Shown: positions 26,701 to 34,154 of the stretch, one piece after another
How the letters are laid out: each line of letters begins with the position of its first letter
Position numbering within the stretch: the first letter of the stretch is position 1
Source of the DNA: Pasteurellaceae bacterium RH1A
GTDB taxonomy: Bacteria; Pseudomonadota; Gammaproteobacteria; Enterobacterales; Pasteurellaceae
DNA: 64,000 nt
Reading direction: 5' to 3'
NCBI GenBank assembly: GCA_012221805.1
Contig: CP015195.1
Coordinates: 1-64,000 of the forward strand
Made by a program: the position numbers and the translations under genes
The notes under the pieces: generated by a model
What the model was told of the DNA's origin: nothing
What the model saw: only the letters and a program-made list of their open reading frames with translations
Database searches by the model: none

Positions 26701-28858
26701 TACCGTTAAGGCAGATCTTGCCGGCAAGGCTAACCAAACAGATGTAAACGCTCTGAAAGATGTGGTGGATACCAAGGCGGATAAATCTGCGTTAGAAGCC
26801 AAAGCAGATAAGTCTGCTTTAGATGGCAAGGCAGATAAGTCAGTGCTTGAAGCCTTATCAGGTGTGGTGGATACCAAAGCTGATCAAGCAGCGGTTGATG
26901 CAGCTTTAGCTAAAAAAGCCAGTGTTGAACTGGTCGATAGCTTAGGCGACGCCATGACCGAAAATGTGAATAAGCTCAACACCGCTTTAGGCCGTAAAGC
27001 CAACCAAGCCGAGTTAGATACCGTTAAGGCAGATCTTGCCGGCAAGGCTAACCAAACAGATGTAAACGCTCTGAAAGATGTGGTGGATACCAAGGCGGAT
27101 AAGTCTGCTTTAGATGGCAAGGCAGATAAGTCAGTGCTTGAAGCCTTATCAGGTGTAGTTGATACCAAGGCGGATAAATCTGCGTTAGAAGCCAAAGCAG
27201 ATAAGTCTGCTTTAGATGGCAAGGCAGATAAGTCAGTGCTTGAAGCCTTATCAGGTGTGGTTGGTACCAAGGCTGATCAAACAGCGGTTGATGTAGCCCT
27301 AGCTAAAAAAGCAAGCGTTGATCTAGTCGATAGCTTAGGCGACGCTATGACTGAAAATGTGAATAAGCTCAACACTGCGTTAGGCCGTAAAGCCAACCAA
27401 GCTGAGTTAGATACCGTTAAGGCAGATCTTGCTGGCAAGGCTAACCAAACAGATGTAAACGCCCTGAAAGATGTGGTGGATACCAAGGCAGATAAATCTG
27501 CGTTAGAAGCTAAAGCAGATAAGGCTGCTTTAGATGGCAAGGCAGATAAGTCAGCGCTTGAAGCCTTATCAGGTGTGGTGGATACCAAAGCTGATCAAGC
27601 AGCGGTTGATGCAGCTTTAGCTAAAAAAGCCAGTGTTGAACTGGTCGATAGCTTAGGCGACGCCATGACCGAAAATGTGAATAAGCTCAACACCGCTTTA
27701 GGCCGTAAAGCCAACCAAGCCGAGTTAGATACCGTTAAGGCAGATCTTGCCGGCAAGGCTAACCAAACAGATGTAAACGCTCTGAAAGATGTGGTGGATA
27801 CCAAGGCGGATAAGTCTGCTTTAGATGGCAAGGCAGATAAGTTAGCTCTTGAAGCTTTATCAGGCGTGGTTAATACCAAGGCAGATAAGCAAGAAGTAGC
27901 AGCTGTTGCAAATGATATAAAATCTCTGCAAGGTGTGGTGGACACTAAGGCGGCTCAGTCAGACTTAGATGCCTTAAAAGGCACTGTTGATACGAAAGCT
28001 GATAAAACTGCCTTAGATAGTAAGGCCGACAAAACTGCTTTAGACACAGTGAAATCGGATGTAGCGACTAAAGCTTCACAAGATGATCTTAGTGCACTCT
28101 CTCTTATCGTAGATGGTAAGGCGGATGAAAAATCAGTAGCAGATTTATCATCAATGTTAGACACTAAGGCTTCTCAGGCTGATCTCTTTACCTTATCTAG
28201 TGCTGTTGAGATTAAGGCAGATAAATCAGAAGTGAATGCTGCCTTGGCTAATAAGCTTGATAATAGTGTAGCGAATGCTCTCTTTAGTACCAAGGATGAA
28301 ACTGCACAAAATAGTGAAGCTATTCAAGAAAATGCTAGTGCGATCAGTGTGAATAAACAGAGTATTGCAGGAAATACACAACAAATTTCGCAACTTAGAG
28401 CAAGCTCTGAAACTCATGCTCAAAACATTGCAGAAAATCGTGTGCAGATTGCGGAAAACAGAGAGCAAATTGCAGCCAATACACAAAGCATCGTGCAAAC
28501 CAATCAGCAGGTTCAGGTAAACCAAGCTAATATTGCGGCTAATAGTGCTAAGATCCAGCAAAATGCCCAAGCGATTGCGAAGAATAGCCAGCGTATTGAT
28601 GCAGTGGATCAACGGGTGACCAAGCTCAATAAGAAACTTGAAAATGGTCTGGCTGCTCAGTCTGCTTTATCAGGCTTGTTCCAACCGTACACCGTAGGCA
28701 AGGTAAATATGACTGCGGCAGTAGGTGGCCATAATGGTAAAACGGCTGTTGCAGTCGGTGCAGGCTATCGGCTTTCACCAAATACTGCAACTAAAGCTGG
28801 ACTTGCTGTCAGTGGTAATGGAGTGTCCTATAATATGGGCGTAAACTTTGAGTGGTAA
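20735..28858 (+). CDS. giant trimeric autotransporter adhesin with repeat coiled-coil stalk
   Basis: A 2,707-residue surface protein. It begins with a signal peptide (residues 1 to about 29, ending QPAHS) and a unique acidic segment (about 30-105). The last ~70 residues (LFQPYTVGKVNMTAAVGG to VNFEW) match a YadA-type trimeric membrane anchor ending in an aromatic residue. Between them lies an almost uninterrupted coiled coil. Block A (about 410-1410) has six copies of SLVETLSESVTRSVANI-type units. Block B (about 1410-2390) has nine copies of VDSLGDAMTENVNKLNTALG-type units with 270-base spacing, or 318 when a 16-residue ADKSVLEALSGVVDTK module is added. Linkers are 9-residue ADKxALExK repeats. 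Residues 2510-2635 switch to Ile/Asn heptads (IAENREQIAANTQSI). I see no YadA-type head and no cysteine. Expected role: trimeric adhesin fibre; the ligand is unknown. It is flanked by a promoter and a terminator. Confidence 0.9.
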   Translation: MNKTTTTAAAVLLGLITSGNFLIAQPAHSLELELDDPSKVDVSGSKPLVTLDPTGNLVIPPLSNTPSKPNPIEDLSSQSSSNHNVVADSQDFDSSNAPKQTLEDAYRKIENLALSKADKSAISQLEKNLETKVSEDELARQLAEKANVIDLDTKADKTLVDSLTRNVENHAKQIGRKANKADVDKLATTVNNNKVAVDNALKNKADQKTVADLSSTVTSNKAAVDSALSDKADKAKLEEVRNIAELAQSVATQNIGVINGLKDDVTAKLNEKANVVDLRNKAEQSYVNDELVKKANLTDLANKADKSALETLKDKVDMKADKVALETVKSDVETKAAQSEVNTLKGLVDTKADKSALETKADKTALETVKSDIETKAAKSDLDALKGTVDTKADKVALESKADKTALESKADISLVKTLSESVTRSVANISNALGRKANESDLEALKDKVDTKADKAALEGKADKTALETVKSDVATKAAKSDLDALKGTVDTKADKTALDAKADKQAVTALERDVVANSALVVGLGNELAGKASKEELAQALNAKVDRAEMGVLGDALTKNVDKINGALDRKANQSELDTVKADVATKAAQSEVNTLKGLVDTKADKSALETKADKTALDAKADKQAVTALERDVVANSALVVGLGNELAGKADKTALETVKSDVETKATKSDLDALKGTVDTKADKVALESKADKTALESKADISLVKTLSESVTRSVANISNALGRKANESDLEALKDKVDTKADKAALEGKADKTALETVKSDVATKAAQSDLDALKGTVDAKADKQAVTALERDVVANSALVVGLGNELAGKADKTALETVKSDVETKATKSDLDALKGTVDTKADKVALESKADKTALESKADISLVETLSESVTRSVANISNALGRKANESDLEALKDKVDTKADKAALEGKADKTALETVKSDLATKAAQSDLDALKGTVDAKADKQAVTALERDVVANSALVVGLGNELAGKADKTALEAVKSDVETKAAKSDLDALKGTVDTKADKVALESKADKTALESKADISLVETLSESVTRSVANINNALGRKANESDLEALKDKVDTKADKAALEGKADKTALETVKSDVATKAAKSDLDALKGTVDTKADKTALETKADKQEVAAVANIAAANAASVVSLGNDLAGKADASLVETLSESVTRSVANINNALGRKANESDLEALKDKVDTKADKAALEGKADKTALETVKSDVATKAAQSDLDALKGTVDTKADKTALDSKADKQEVAAIANVAAANAASVVSLGNDLAGKADASLVEALGESVTRSVANINNALGRKANESDLEALKDKVDTKADKAALEGKADKTALETVKSDLATKAAQSDLDVLKGIVDAKADKTALDSKADKQEVAAIANVAVANAESVVGLGKDLAALNTEVSGKADQAAVDAALAKKASVDLVDSLGDAMTENVNKLNTALGRKANQAELDTVKADLAGKANQTDVNALKDVVDTKADKAALEAKADKVALDSKADQAAVDAALAKKASVDLVDSLGDAMTENVNKLNTALGRKANQAELDTVKADLAGKANQTDVNALKDVVDTKADKAALEAKADKVALDSKADQTAVDAALAKKASIELVDSLGDAMTENVNKLNTALGRKANQAELDTVKADLAGKANQTDVNALKDVVDSKADKSALESKADKAALDGKADKSVLEALSGVVDTKADQAAVDAALAKKASIELVDSLGDAMTENVNKLNTALGRKANQAELDTVKADLAGKANQTDVNALKDVVDTKADKSALEAKADKAALDGKADKLAFEALSDVVNTKADKQAVTDIANLAAVNAESVVGLGKDLAALSTDVSGKADQTAVDAALAKKASIELVDSLGDAMTENVNKLNTALGRKANQAELDTVKADLAGKANQTDVNALKDVVDTKADKAALEAKADKAALDGKADKSVFEALSGVVDTKADQAAVDAALAKKASIELVDSLGDAMTENVNKLNTALGRKANQAELDTVKADLAGKANQTDVNALKDVVDTKADKSALEAKADKSALDGKADKSVLEALSGVVDTKADQAAVDAALAKKASVELVDSLGDAMTENVNKLNTALGRKANQAELDTVKADLAGKANQTDVNALKDVVDTKADKSALDGKADKSVLEALSGVVDTKADKSALEAKADKSALDGKADKSVLEALSGVVGTKADQTAVDVALAKKASVDLVDSLGDAMTENVNKLNTALGRKANQAELDTVKADLAGKANQTDVNALKDVVDTKADKSALEAKADKAALDGKADKSALEALSGVVDTKADQAAVDAALAKKASVELVDSLGDAMTENVNKLNTALGRKANQAELDTVKADLAGKANQTDVNALKDVVDTKADKSALDGKADKLALEALSGVVNTKADKQEVAAVANDIKSLQGVVDTKAAQSDLDALKGTVDTKADKTALDSKADKTALDTVKSDVATKASQDDLSALSLIVDGKADEKSVADLSSMLDTKASQADLFTLSSAVEIKADKSEVNAALANKLDNSVANALFSTKDETAQNSEAIQENASAISVNKQSIAGNTQQISQLRASSETHAQNIAENRVQIAENREQIAANTQSIVQTNQQVQVNQANIAANSAKIQQNAQAIAKNSQRIDAVDQRVTKLNKKLENGLAAQSALSGLFQPYTVGKVNMTAAVGGHNGKTAVAVGAGYRLSPNTATKAGLAVSGNGVSYNMGVNFEW

Positions 28859-28901
28859 TACTTTTTAAGTTCCCTTTCTTTATCTCGTTATAAATAAGGC
28901 T

Positions 28902-28954
28902 AAGCGTTCCTAAGTTTAGATATTTGATCTAACAACAAGGAGCGCTTATTTTTT
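28902..28954 (+). terminator. adhesin terminator
   Basis: AAGCGTTCCT (28902-28911) pairs with AGGAGCGCTT (about 28939-28948) with one G-U. An inner helix TTAGAT/ATCTAA lies in the loop, and a T-rich tract follows. Confidence 0.75.
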
Positions 28955-29034
28955 ATCTTAAGAGGGTTATCTACCGATTTTGTTGAAGAGACGATATAAT
29001 TTTGCTGTAAATCATTATTTGATTAGGAGTAACC

Positions 29035-30138
29035 ATGTACCAAAACTTTCTCGCTGAACTCGAATGGGCTACCTTACATATGCCCCGCACCTGCAAGGCG
29101 GTTGAGGCCTTGCCTGATCTGTCCCATGTTCGCCTGGCCTGCAATATGCACCTTGATCTTAAAATGACGCCCATTGTAAAGGGCTTGCTGGATCGAGGTG
29201 CCAAGGTTTTCCTTACCACCTGCAACCCAACCACCGTGCAGGATGATGTGGTCAGCTACCTAGTTGAACACGGGGCGGAGGCCAAGGCCTGGCGGAATAT
29301 GAGCCATGCCGATTGGCAGCAAAGTTTTGCTGAGGCCATCGCCTGGGGGCCGACCCACCTGTGTGAAATGGGGGCAGACTTAACCGCGCTTATTCATGAA
29401 CAGAAGCTCCAAACCCAAGTGAAGGCAGGCCTAGAGGCCACAGGTTCCGGCATCAGCCGCCTTAATGGTTTGCAGCCCCAGTACCCCATTTTTAACTGGG
29501 ACGATCTGCCTGTGAAAGAAGGCTTGCACAACCGCCACATGGTAGGCTTAACGGCCTGGCATACCTTCTTTCAAACTACCCATCTAACCCTGCACGAAAA
29601 AACCGTGGTGGTGATTGGCTATGGCTTGGTCGGCCAAGGCGTGGCTCATGCGGCCAAGGCCTATGGCGGGCAGGTGATTGTGGCAGAAATCGACAAGGGC
29701 CGTGCCCTTCAGGCCAAGTATGACGGCTGGCAGGTCCTGCCTTTGGCAGAAGCCATAGCCCAAGCGGATGTGATTGCCACTGCCACAGGAGCCAAGAATG
29801 TGGTGTCGGCTGACCTCTTGGCTCAAGCTAAATCAGGCCTCTTTATCCTCAATGTCGGCCACGTTGCCGAGGAAATTGATCTGGCCTTCCTTATGCAGCA
29901 CCCAAGCACCGAACCCATGCCTTATGTGAATGCCTATGATCTGGCCGGCAAGACCATCTACCTCTTGGCCAACGGCTCTATGTTTAACTTAACCGCAGGC
30001 TATGGCGACAGCCTCAATGCCTTTGATGTGACCTTGGCGGTTATGGCCAGCGGCATTGGCCATATCGTTGGGGCAGGGGAAGGGGCCGAAAGGGCGGTTT
30101 ATCTTCTGCCGCAGGCGGTTTGGGATAGGGTTTTATAG
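29035..30138 (+). CDS. divergent adenosylhomocysteinase (AhcY)-like protein
   Basis: A 367-residue protein related to S-adenosylhomocysteine hydrolase; canonical enzymes are longer, about 430-470 residues. Seen: CNMHLDLKMTPIVKGLLDRG and TTCNPTTVQDDV in the substrate domain, EATGSGISRL where enzymes have EETTTGV, the NAD-binding loop VVVIGYGLVGQGVA at about residue 190, and a C-terminal half ending without the usual K-x-x-Y-R-Y tail. In the stretch that normally carries the catalytic Lys and Asp (SKFDN), I read EGLHN. The reaction is therefore uncertain. Pasteurellaceae usually detoxify SAH by Pfs and LuxS, which makes this gene unusual. It stands alone between terminators. Confidence 0.72.
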   Translation: MYQNFLAELEWATLHMPRTCKAVEALPDLSHVRLACNMHLDLKMTPIVKGLLDRGAKVFLTTCNPTTVQDDVVSYLVEHGAEAKAWRNMSHADWQQSFAEAIAWGPTHLCEMGADLTALIHEQKLQTQVKAGLEATGSGISRLNGLQPQYPIFNWDDLPVKEGLHNRHMVGLTAWHTFFQTTHLTLHEKTVVVIGYGLVGQGVAHAAKAYGGQVIVAEIDKGRALQAKYDGWQVLPLAEAIAQADVIATATGAKNVVSADLLAQAKSGLFILNVGHVAEEIDLAFLMQHPSTEPMPYVNAYDLAGKTIYLLANGSMFNLTAGYGDSLNAFDVTLAVMASGIGHIVGAGEGAERAVYLLPQAVWDRVL

Positions 30139-30179
30139 GCCAACAAGCGGTCTATTTTTGCTGATTTTTTGCAAATTGT

Positions 30180-30207
30180 AGCCAAGTTTACAGAACTTGG
30201 CTTTTTT
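30180..30207 (+). terminator. terminator of the AhcY-like gene
   Basis: AGCCAAGTT (30180-30188) pairs perfectly with AACTTGGCT (30194-30202), followed by a run of T. An uptake signal ACAAGCGGT lies just upstream at 30143-30151. Confidence 0.88.
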
Positions 30208-30238
30208 ATATGTAAATTTTGGAGTGAATTTTCAAAAC

Positions 30239-30254
30239 TGTGACACGGATCATA
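30239..30254 (+). promoter_or_regulatory. CRP-like site upstream of nagE
   Basis: TGTGACACGGATCATA matches the TGTGA-N6-TCACA consensus in nine of ten positions. It is placed for activation of the PTS gene, whose start lies 67 bases on. Confidence 0.6.
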
Positions 30255-30320
30255 AATTTTTTTTCAAAATCTTGTATCATAGGTAGTATAAGAACAATTT
30301 ATTAACAAAGGAGCAACAAA

Positions 30321-31769
30321 ATGAGTGTACTAAGTTACTTTCAAAAAGTCGGGCAGGCCCTGATGGTGCCAGTGGCTGCCCTTCCCGCAGCCGCCATTTT
30401 AATGGGGGTAGGTTATTGGATCGACCCTGACGGCTGGGGTGGCAATAGCCAGTTAGCTGCCTTGCTGATTAAATCAGGTGGGGCCATTATTGACAATATG
30501 GGCTTCCTCTTTGCCGTGGGTGTGGCCTTTGGGATTTCTAAAGATAAACACGGTTCTGCCGCCCTGTCAGGCTTGGTGGGCTGGTTTGTGATCACCACCT
30601 TGCTTTCACCCGGTGCTGTCGCCCAACTCCAACACCTGCCGGCCGATCAGGTGCCAGCCGCCTTCTCCAAAATCCAAAACCAATTTATTGGTATCCTCAT
30701 CGGGATTGTGTCAGGTGAGCTTTACAACCGCTTCCACCAAACCGAACTGCCAAAAGCCCTGGCCTTCTTTAGCGGCAAACGCCTGGTGCCGATTGTGGTT
30801 TCCCTTGTTTCTATCGTCCTTGCCTTTATCCTGCTTTATGTTTGGCCTGTGATTTTCAGCGGCCTGGTCAGCTTTGGGGAAAGCATTAAGGACATGGGTT
30901 CTGTTGGGGCAGGCATTTACGCTTTCTTTAACCGCCTGCTTATTCCTGTAGGCCTCCACCACGCCCTCAACTCTGTTTTCTGGTTTGATGTGGCCGGCAT
31001 TAACGATATTCCTAACTTCCTTGGCGGCTATAAATCCTTACAAGAAGGCAAGGCTGTGCTTGGGGTAACTGGTATGTACCAGGCAGGCTTCTTTCCAGTT
31101 ATGATGTTCGGCCTGCCAGCGGCTGCCTTGGCCATGTATCATTCTGCCAAGCCAGCGAAAAAAGCCATGGTTGGTTCCATTATGTTTGCGGCTGCTCTGG
31201 CCTCTTTCTTTACGGGCGTGACCGAGCCACTTGAGTTCGCCTTTATGTTCGTGGCCCCTGTGCTTTATGTGGTGCATGCCTTACTGACAGGTCTTTCTGT
31301 CTTCATTGCGGCTTCGATGCAGTGGATTGCAGGCTTCGGCTTTAGTGCAGGCCTGGTGGACTTGGTGCTTTCCACCCAAAACCCGCTGGCCAATCAATGG
31401 TATATGCTGATTGTGCAAGGCCTGGTTTTCGGTGTGATTTACTATGTGGTCTTCCGTGCGGTGATTAAAATGTTCAACCTCAAAACCCTTGGCCGTGAAG
31501 ACGACAATCAAGAAAGTGCGGTATCCAACCTCAAGCCTAGCCAAAATGCCCCAGAAATCCTCAAGGCACTGGGCGGCAAGGCCAACCTCAAAACCATTGA
31601 TGCCTGTATTACCCGCCTACGTTTAACGGTGGTAGATACCAAGCTGATCGATGAAGCTGCCTTATCCGCTCTTGGCTCAAGAGGCGTGGTAAGACTGGGC
31701 AGCGACGGCGTTCAGGTTATCTTCGGCCCAGAGGCAGAAAGAATTGCTGACTCCATTAAGGCGCTCTAG
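30321..31769 (+). CDS. nagE: PTS EIICB, N-acetylglucosamine-type
   Basis: A glucose-family PTS permease of 482 residues with an EIIC membrane domain (about 1-385, ten or so hydrophobic segments, signature FTGVTEPLEFAFMF) and an EIIB domain holding the phosphorylated cysteine in DACITRLRLTVVDT. There is no EIIA domain, so a separate EIIA (for example Crr) must feed it. The text around RAVIKMFNLKTLGRED and the EIIB segment follows E. coli NagE more closely than PtsG, which is why I favour GlcNAc; glucose remains possible. It is preceded by a CRP-like site and followed by a terminator. Confidence 0.82.
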   Translation: MSVLSYFQKVGQALMVPVAALPAAAILMGVGYWIDPDGWGGNSQLAALLIKSGGAIIDNMGFLFAVGVAFGISKDKHGSAALSGLVGWFVITTLLSPGAVAQLQHLPADQVPAAFSKIQNQFIGILIGIVSGELYNRFHQTELPKALAFFSGKRLVPIVVSLVSIVLAFILLYVWPVIFSGLVSFGESIKDMGSVGAGIYAFFNRLLIPVGLHHALNSVFWFDVAGINDIPNFLGGYKSLQEGKAVLGVTGMYQAGFFPVMMFGLPAAALAMYHSAKPAKKAMVGSIMFAAALASFFTGVTEPLEFAFMFVAPVLYVVHALLTGLSVFIAASMQWIAGFGFSAGLVDLVLSTQNPLANQWYMLIVQGLVFGVIYYVVFRAVIKMFNLKTLGREDDNQESAVSNLKPSQNAPEILKALGGKANLKTIDACITRLRLTVVDTKLIDEAALSALGSRGVVRLGSDGVQVIFGPEAERIADSIKAL

Positions 31770-31775
31770 CCAAAC

Positions 31776-31806
31776 AAAAAGTCCCTCAATTGAGGGACTT
31801 TTTTTG
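31776..31806 (+). terminator. nagE terminator, probably bidirectional
   Basis: AAAGTCCCTC and GAGGGACTTT flank AATT, with A-rich and T-rich edges on both sides. It can also end the convergent gene at 31844. Confidence 0.88.
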
Positions 31807-31843
31807 CTTACAAGCGGTTAAAACAAACGATTTTCTTGAAATC

Positions 31844-32533
31844 TTATTTGAGGGTCAGTTTGCTTTGGTCGCTAAAGGTCAAGGCCTTGGTTTGAATACG
31901 GGAGGTAATATTGGAGTTTTCACTGAGGAATAGCTGTCTGTTTTCTTCAGAAAGCTCATTTAAGCCCAGTTGAACCTCAATATTGAATTGGTTGCCGGGT
32001 TTGAAGAAAGGGGCTTGTACATTTAATTTGATGGGCTTGGTGTGGGCATCCTGGCCATTAACCATATAAATCACTTCCCATTCCATGGTTTGCAAATCTT
32101 TGTCTGACAGGTTTTTCACTTCATAATTGGAGAAAATCACAGCCTGATCTTCAACCGCTTTTACCCCTTGGCCTAGGTATTTTACGCTTAAGTTTTCTTG
32201 CAACTGGCTTGCAGTCGCTGCAACTGCGGCTAGGCCTGCTCCCGCTGCTGCGGCTTTGGCTACAGGTTTGGCGGCCGGCTTGGCAGCTTGTTTTTTGGCA
32301 GGCTTGGCTGCGGGTTTAGCCGTGGTTTTTGGCTTTTGGGCCTGTGTAGTTTTTTGAGCAGGTTTTTGTGGGGATTTTTGCATTTTTTTAGGGGCCTGTT
32401 TCTGGGTTTGTTTTTGGGTTTGCTTCTGTTTTTGAGCCTGTTTGGTCGGTTCCTTGGCCGTATTGGCATAACTCGGTGCAGCAGCGATAAAGCCTGATAG
32501 GGCAAGGGCAGTGGCAAGATTTAATAATTTCAT
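31844..32533 (-). CDS. exported protein with Lys/Gln/Ala-rich linker, function unknown
   Basis: 229 residues. The signal peptide ends PSYA-NT at about residue 23. Residues 25-95 are a low-complexity, highly basic Gln/Lys/Pro/Ala stretch (repeated QKQTQKQ, then KPAAKPAKKQ), followed by a hydrophobic Ala/Gly run and a C-terminal domain of about 120 residues that looks all-beta (FSNYEVKNLSDKDLQTMEWE, PFFKPGNQFNIEVQLGLNEL). I do not recognise the domain. The basic linker could contact peptidoglycan or acidic surfaces; that is a guess. It is divergent from purD. Confidence 0.6.
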   Translation of the reverse strand: MKLLNLATALALSGFIAAAPSYANTAKEPTKQAQKQKQTQKQTQKQAPKKMQKSPQKPAQKTTQAQKPKTTAKPAAKPAKKQAAKPAAKPVAKAAAAGAGLAAVAATASQLQENLSVKYLGQGVKAVEDQAVIFSNYEVKNLSDKDLQTMEWEVIYMVNGQDAHTKPIKLNVQAPFFKPGNQFNIEVQLGLNELSEENRQLFLSENSNITSRIQTKALTFSDQSKLTLK

Positions 32534-32673
32534 AAAAACTCCATTGAAGATAAATCGGCTCTATTTTAGCCAATTTTCCCTTTTTTTGCACCAACTAATC
32601 TTTTTTATAGGCGGAATTTGAAATTTTCGCTAAAATAGCGCAATCGTTTGCTTTTAAAGATTTAAGGACGTTT

Positions 32674-33960
32674 ATGAATGTTTTAATTATCGGCAATGGC
32701 GGCCGTGAACACGCCCTGGCTTGGAAGGTTCGCCAATCAGCTTTGGTTGAAAAGGTCTTTGTTGCCCCAGGTAATGCGGGCACAGCGCTTGAAGAAGGCA
32801 TTGAAAATGTGGCCATTTCAGGCACCGATCTGCCTAAATTAGTGGAATTTGCCCAAAACAACCAAGTCGGCCTAACCATTGTAGGGCCTGAAGCACCTTT
32901 GGTTGCAGGCGTGGTGGATGCCTTCCGTGCTCAAGGCTTAAAGATCTTTGGTCCAACCCAGGCTGCTGCCCAGCTTGAGGGCTCTAAAGTCTTTACCAAG
33001 GATTTCTTGGCCCGCCACCAGATCCCAACCGCTGAATACCAAAACTTTACCGAAATCGAGCCAGCCCTGGCCTATCTGCGTGAAAAAGGCGCACCGATTG
33101 TGATTAAGGCCGACGGTTTGGCCGCTGGCAAGGGAGTGATTGTAGCCACGACCCTGCAAGAAGCTGAAGAAGCCGTGAAAGATATGCTATCAGGCAATGC
33201 CTTTGGCCAGGCCGGCAGCCGGGTGGTAATTGAGGAATTTTTAGACGGTGAAGAAGCCAGCTTTATCGTGATGGTGGACGGCAAACACGTTGAGCCTATG
33301 GCCACCAGCCAAGACCACAAACGAGTGGGCGAGGGCGATAAGGGGCTGAATACAGGCGGCATGGGGGCTTATTCGCCTGCGCCTGTGGTCACGGCCGACA
33401 TTCACCAACGGGTTATGCAAGAAATCATCTATCCAACGGTTGAGGGCATGGCCCAAGAGGGCAACCCTTATACGGGCTTCCTCTATGCCGGCCTGATGAT
33501 TATGCCAAATGGTCAGCCTAAAGTGATCGAATTTAACTGCCGCTTTGGCGACCCTGAAACCCAGCCCATTATGATGCGTTTGCAGTCTGACTTGGTGGCG
33601 CTGTGCTTGGCGGCTTGCGATGAAAAACTCGATACCGTTCAATCCCAATGGTGTGAAGAAGCTGCCCTAGGCATCGTCTTGGCCGCAGAAGGCTACCCAG
33701 GCGACTACCGCAAGGAGGATGAAATCAGCGGCACCTTGCAAGCCACCGATGGCCAAAAGGTCTTCTTAGCGGGTGTCGAGCAGAAAGAGGGCAAACTGGT
33801 GACCAACGGCGGCCGTGTGCTGTGTGCCACTGCCTTGGGTAAGAATGTATCAGACGCCCAACAGGCTGCCCTCAGACTGGCTGAGCAAATCCACTGGCAG
33901 GGGCGTTTCTACCGCCGTGATATTGGTTATCGAGCGGTGGCGAGAGAACAGCAGGCTTAG
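32674..33960 (+). CDS. purD: phosphoribosylamine--glycine ligase
   Basis: PurD (GAR synthetase) joins glycine to phosphoribosylamine with ATP, the second step of purine synthesis. The 428-residue ATP-grasp protein shows MNVLIIGNGGREHALAWK, APIVIKADGLAAGKGV, EEFLDGEEASFIVMVDG and EFNCRFGDPETQPIM. The length is normal. purH, often adjacent in relatives, is not here; palindromic repeats follow the stop. Confidence 0.97.
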   Translation: MNVLIIGNGGREHALAWKVRQSALVEKVFVAPGNAGTALEEGIENVAISGTDLPKLVEFAQNNQVGLTIVGPEAPLVAGVVDAFRAQGLKIFGPTQAAAQLEGSKVFTKDFLARHQIPTAEYQNFTEIEPALAYLREKGAPIVIKADGLAAGKGVIVATTLQEAEEAVKDMLSGNAFGQAGSRVVIEEFLDGEEASFIVMVDGKHVEPMATSQDHKRVGEGDKGLNTGGMGAYSPAPVVTADIHQRVMQEIIYPTVEGMAQEGNPYTGFLYAGLMIMPNGQPKVIEFNCRFGDPETQPIMMRLQSDLVALCLAACDEKLDTVQSQWCEEAALGIVLAAEGYPGDYRKEDEISGTLQATDGQKVFLAGVEQKEGKLVTNGGRVLCATALGKNVSDAQQAALRLAEQIHWQGRFYRRDIGYRAVAREQQA

Positions 33961-33991
33961 TTCTTGTTTGCATTATCCTAGCGTGGGCATT

Positions 33992-34107
33992 GATGGCGCC
34001 AGCGTCCTCGCTGGTGCCGAGGTTTACTTGAAAAGATCTGGATAAAAGCAGCACCAGCCTGGAGGCTGGCGCTATCGGAGATCCAAGTTCGTGGGCTAAA
34101 GCCCACG
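33992..34107. repeat. REP-like palindrome pair B plus an extra palindrome
   Basis: Hairpin one (33992-34018) has the stem CACCAGCG/CGCTGGCG type. Hairpin two (34051-34076) is its inverted partner with the stem CCAGCC/GGCTGG. A different perfect palindrome, CGTGGGCT-AA-AGCCCACG, follows at 34090-34107. It lies between the convergent purD and pepN. Confidence 0.85.
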
Positions 34108-34121
34108 CTACATGTTGATAT

Positions 34122-34147
34122 AAAAAGTCCATCAAACGATGGACTTT
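34122..34147 (-). terminator. pepN terminator
   Basis: AAAGTCCATC pairs with GATGGACTTT; on the minus strand the hairpin is followed by a T-run. It lies eight bases past the pepN stop. Confidence 0.85.
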
Positions 34148-34154
34148 GTTGTTT

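Noticed and set aside
24961..27900. Regular DNA repeats considered as a CRISPR array or satellite
   Set aside because: The repeats are in-frame multiples of three within one protein, with 270-318-base units and no short repeat/unique spacer pattern.
21745..28164. Series of long open frames antisense to the adhesin gene (80-270 codons each)
   Set aside because: They recur with the repeat period and read as Ser/Ala/Leu-rich low complexity. They come from codon bias of the sense repeats (GCN-AAR-GCN reversed), with no ribosome sites or domain content.
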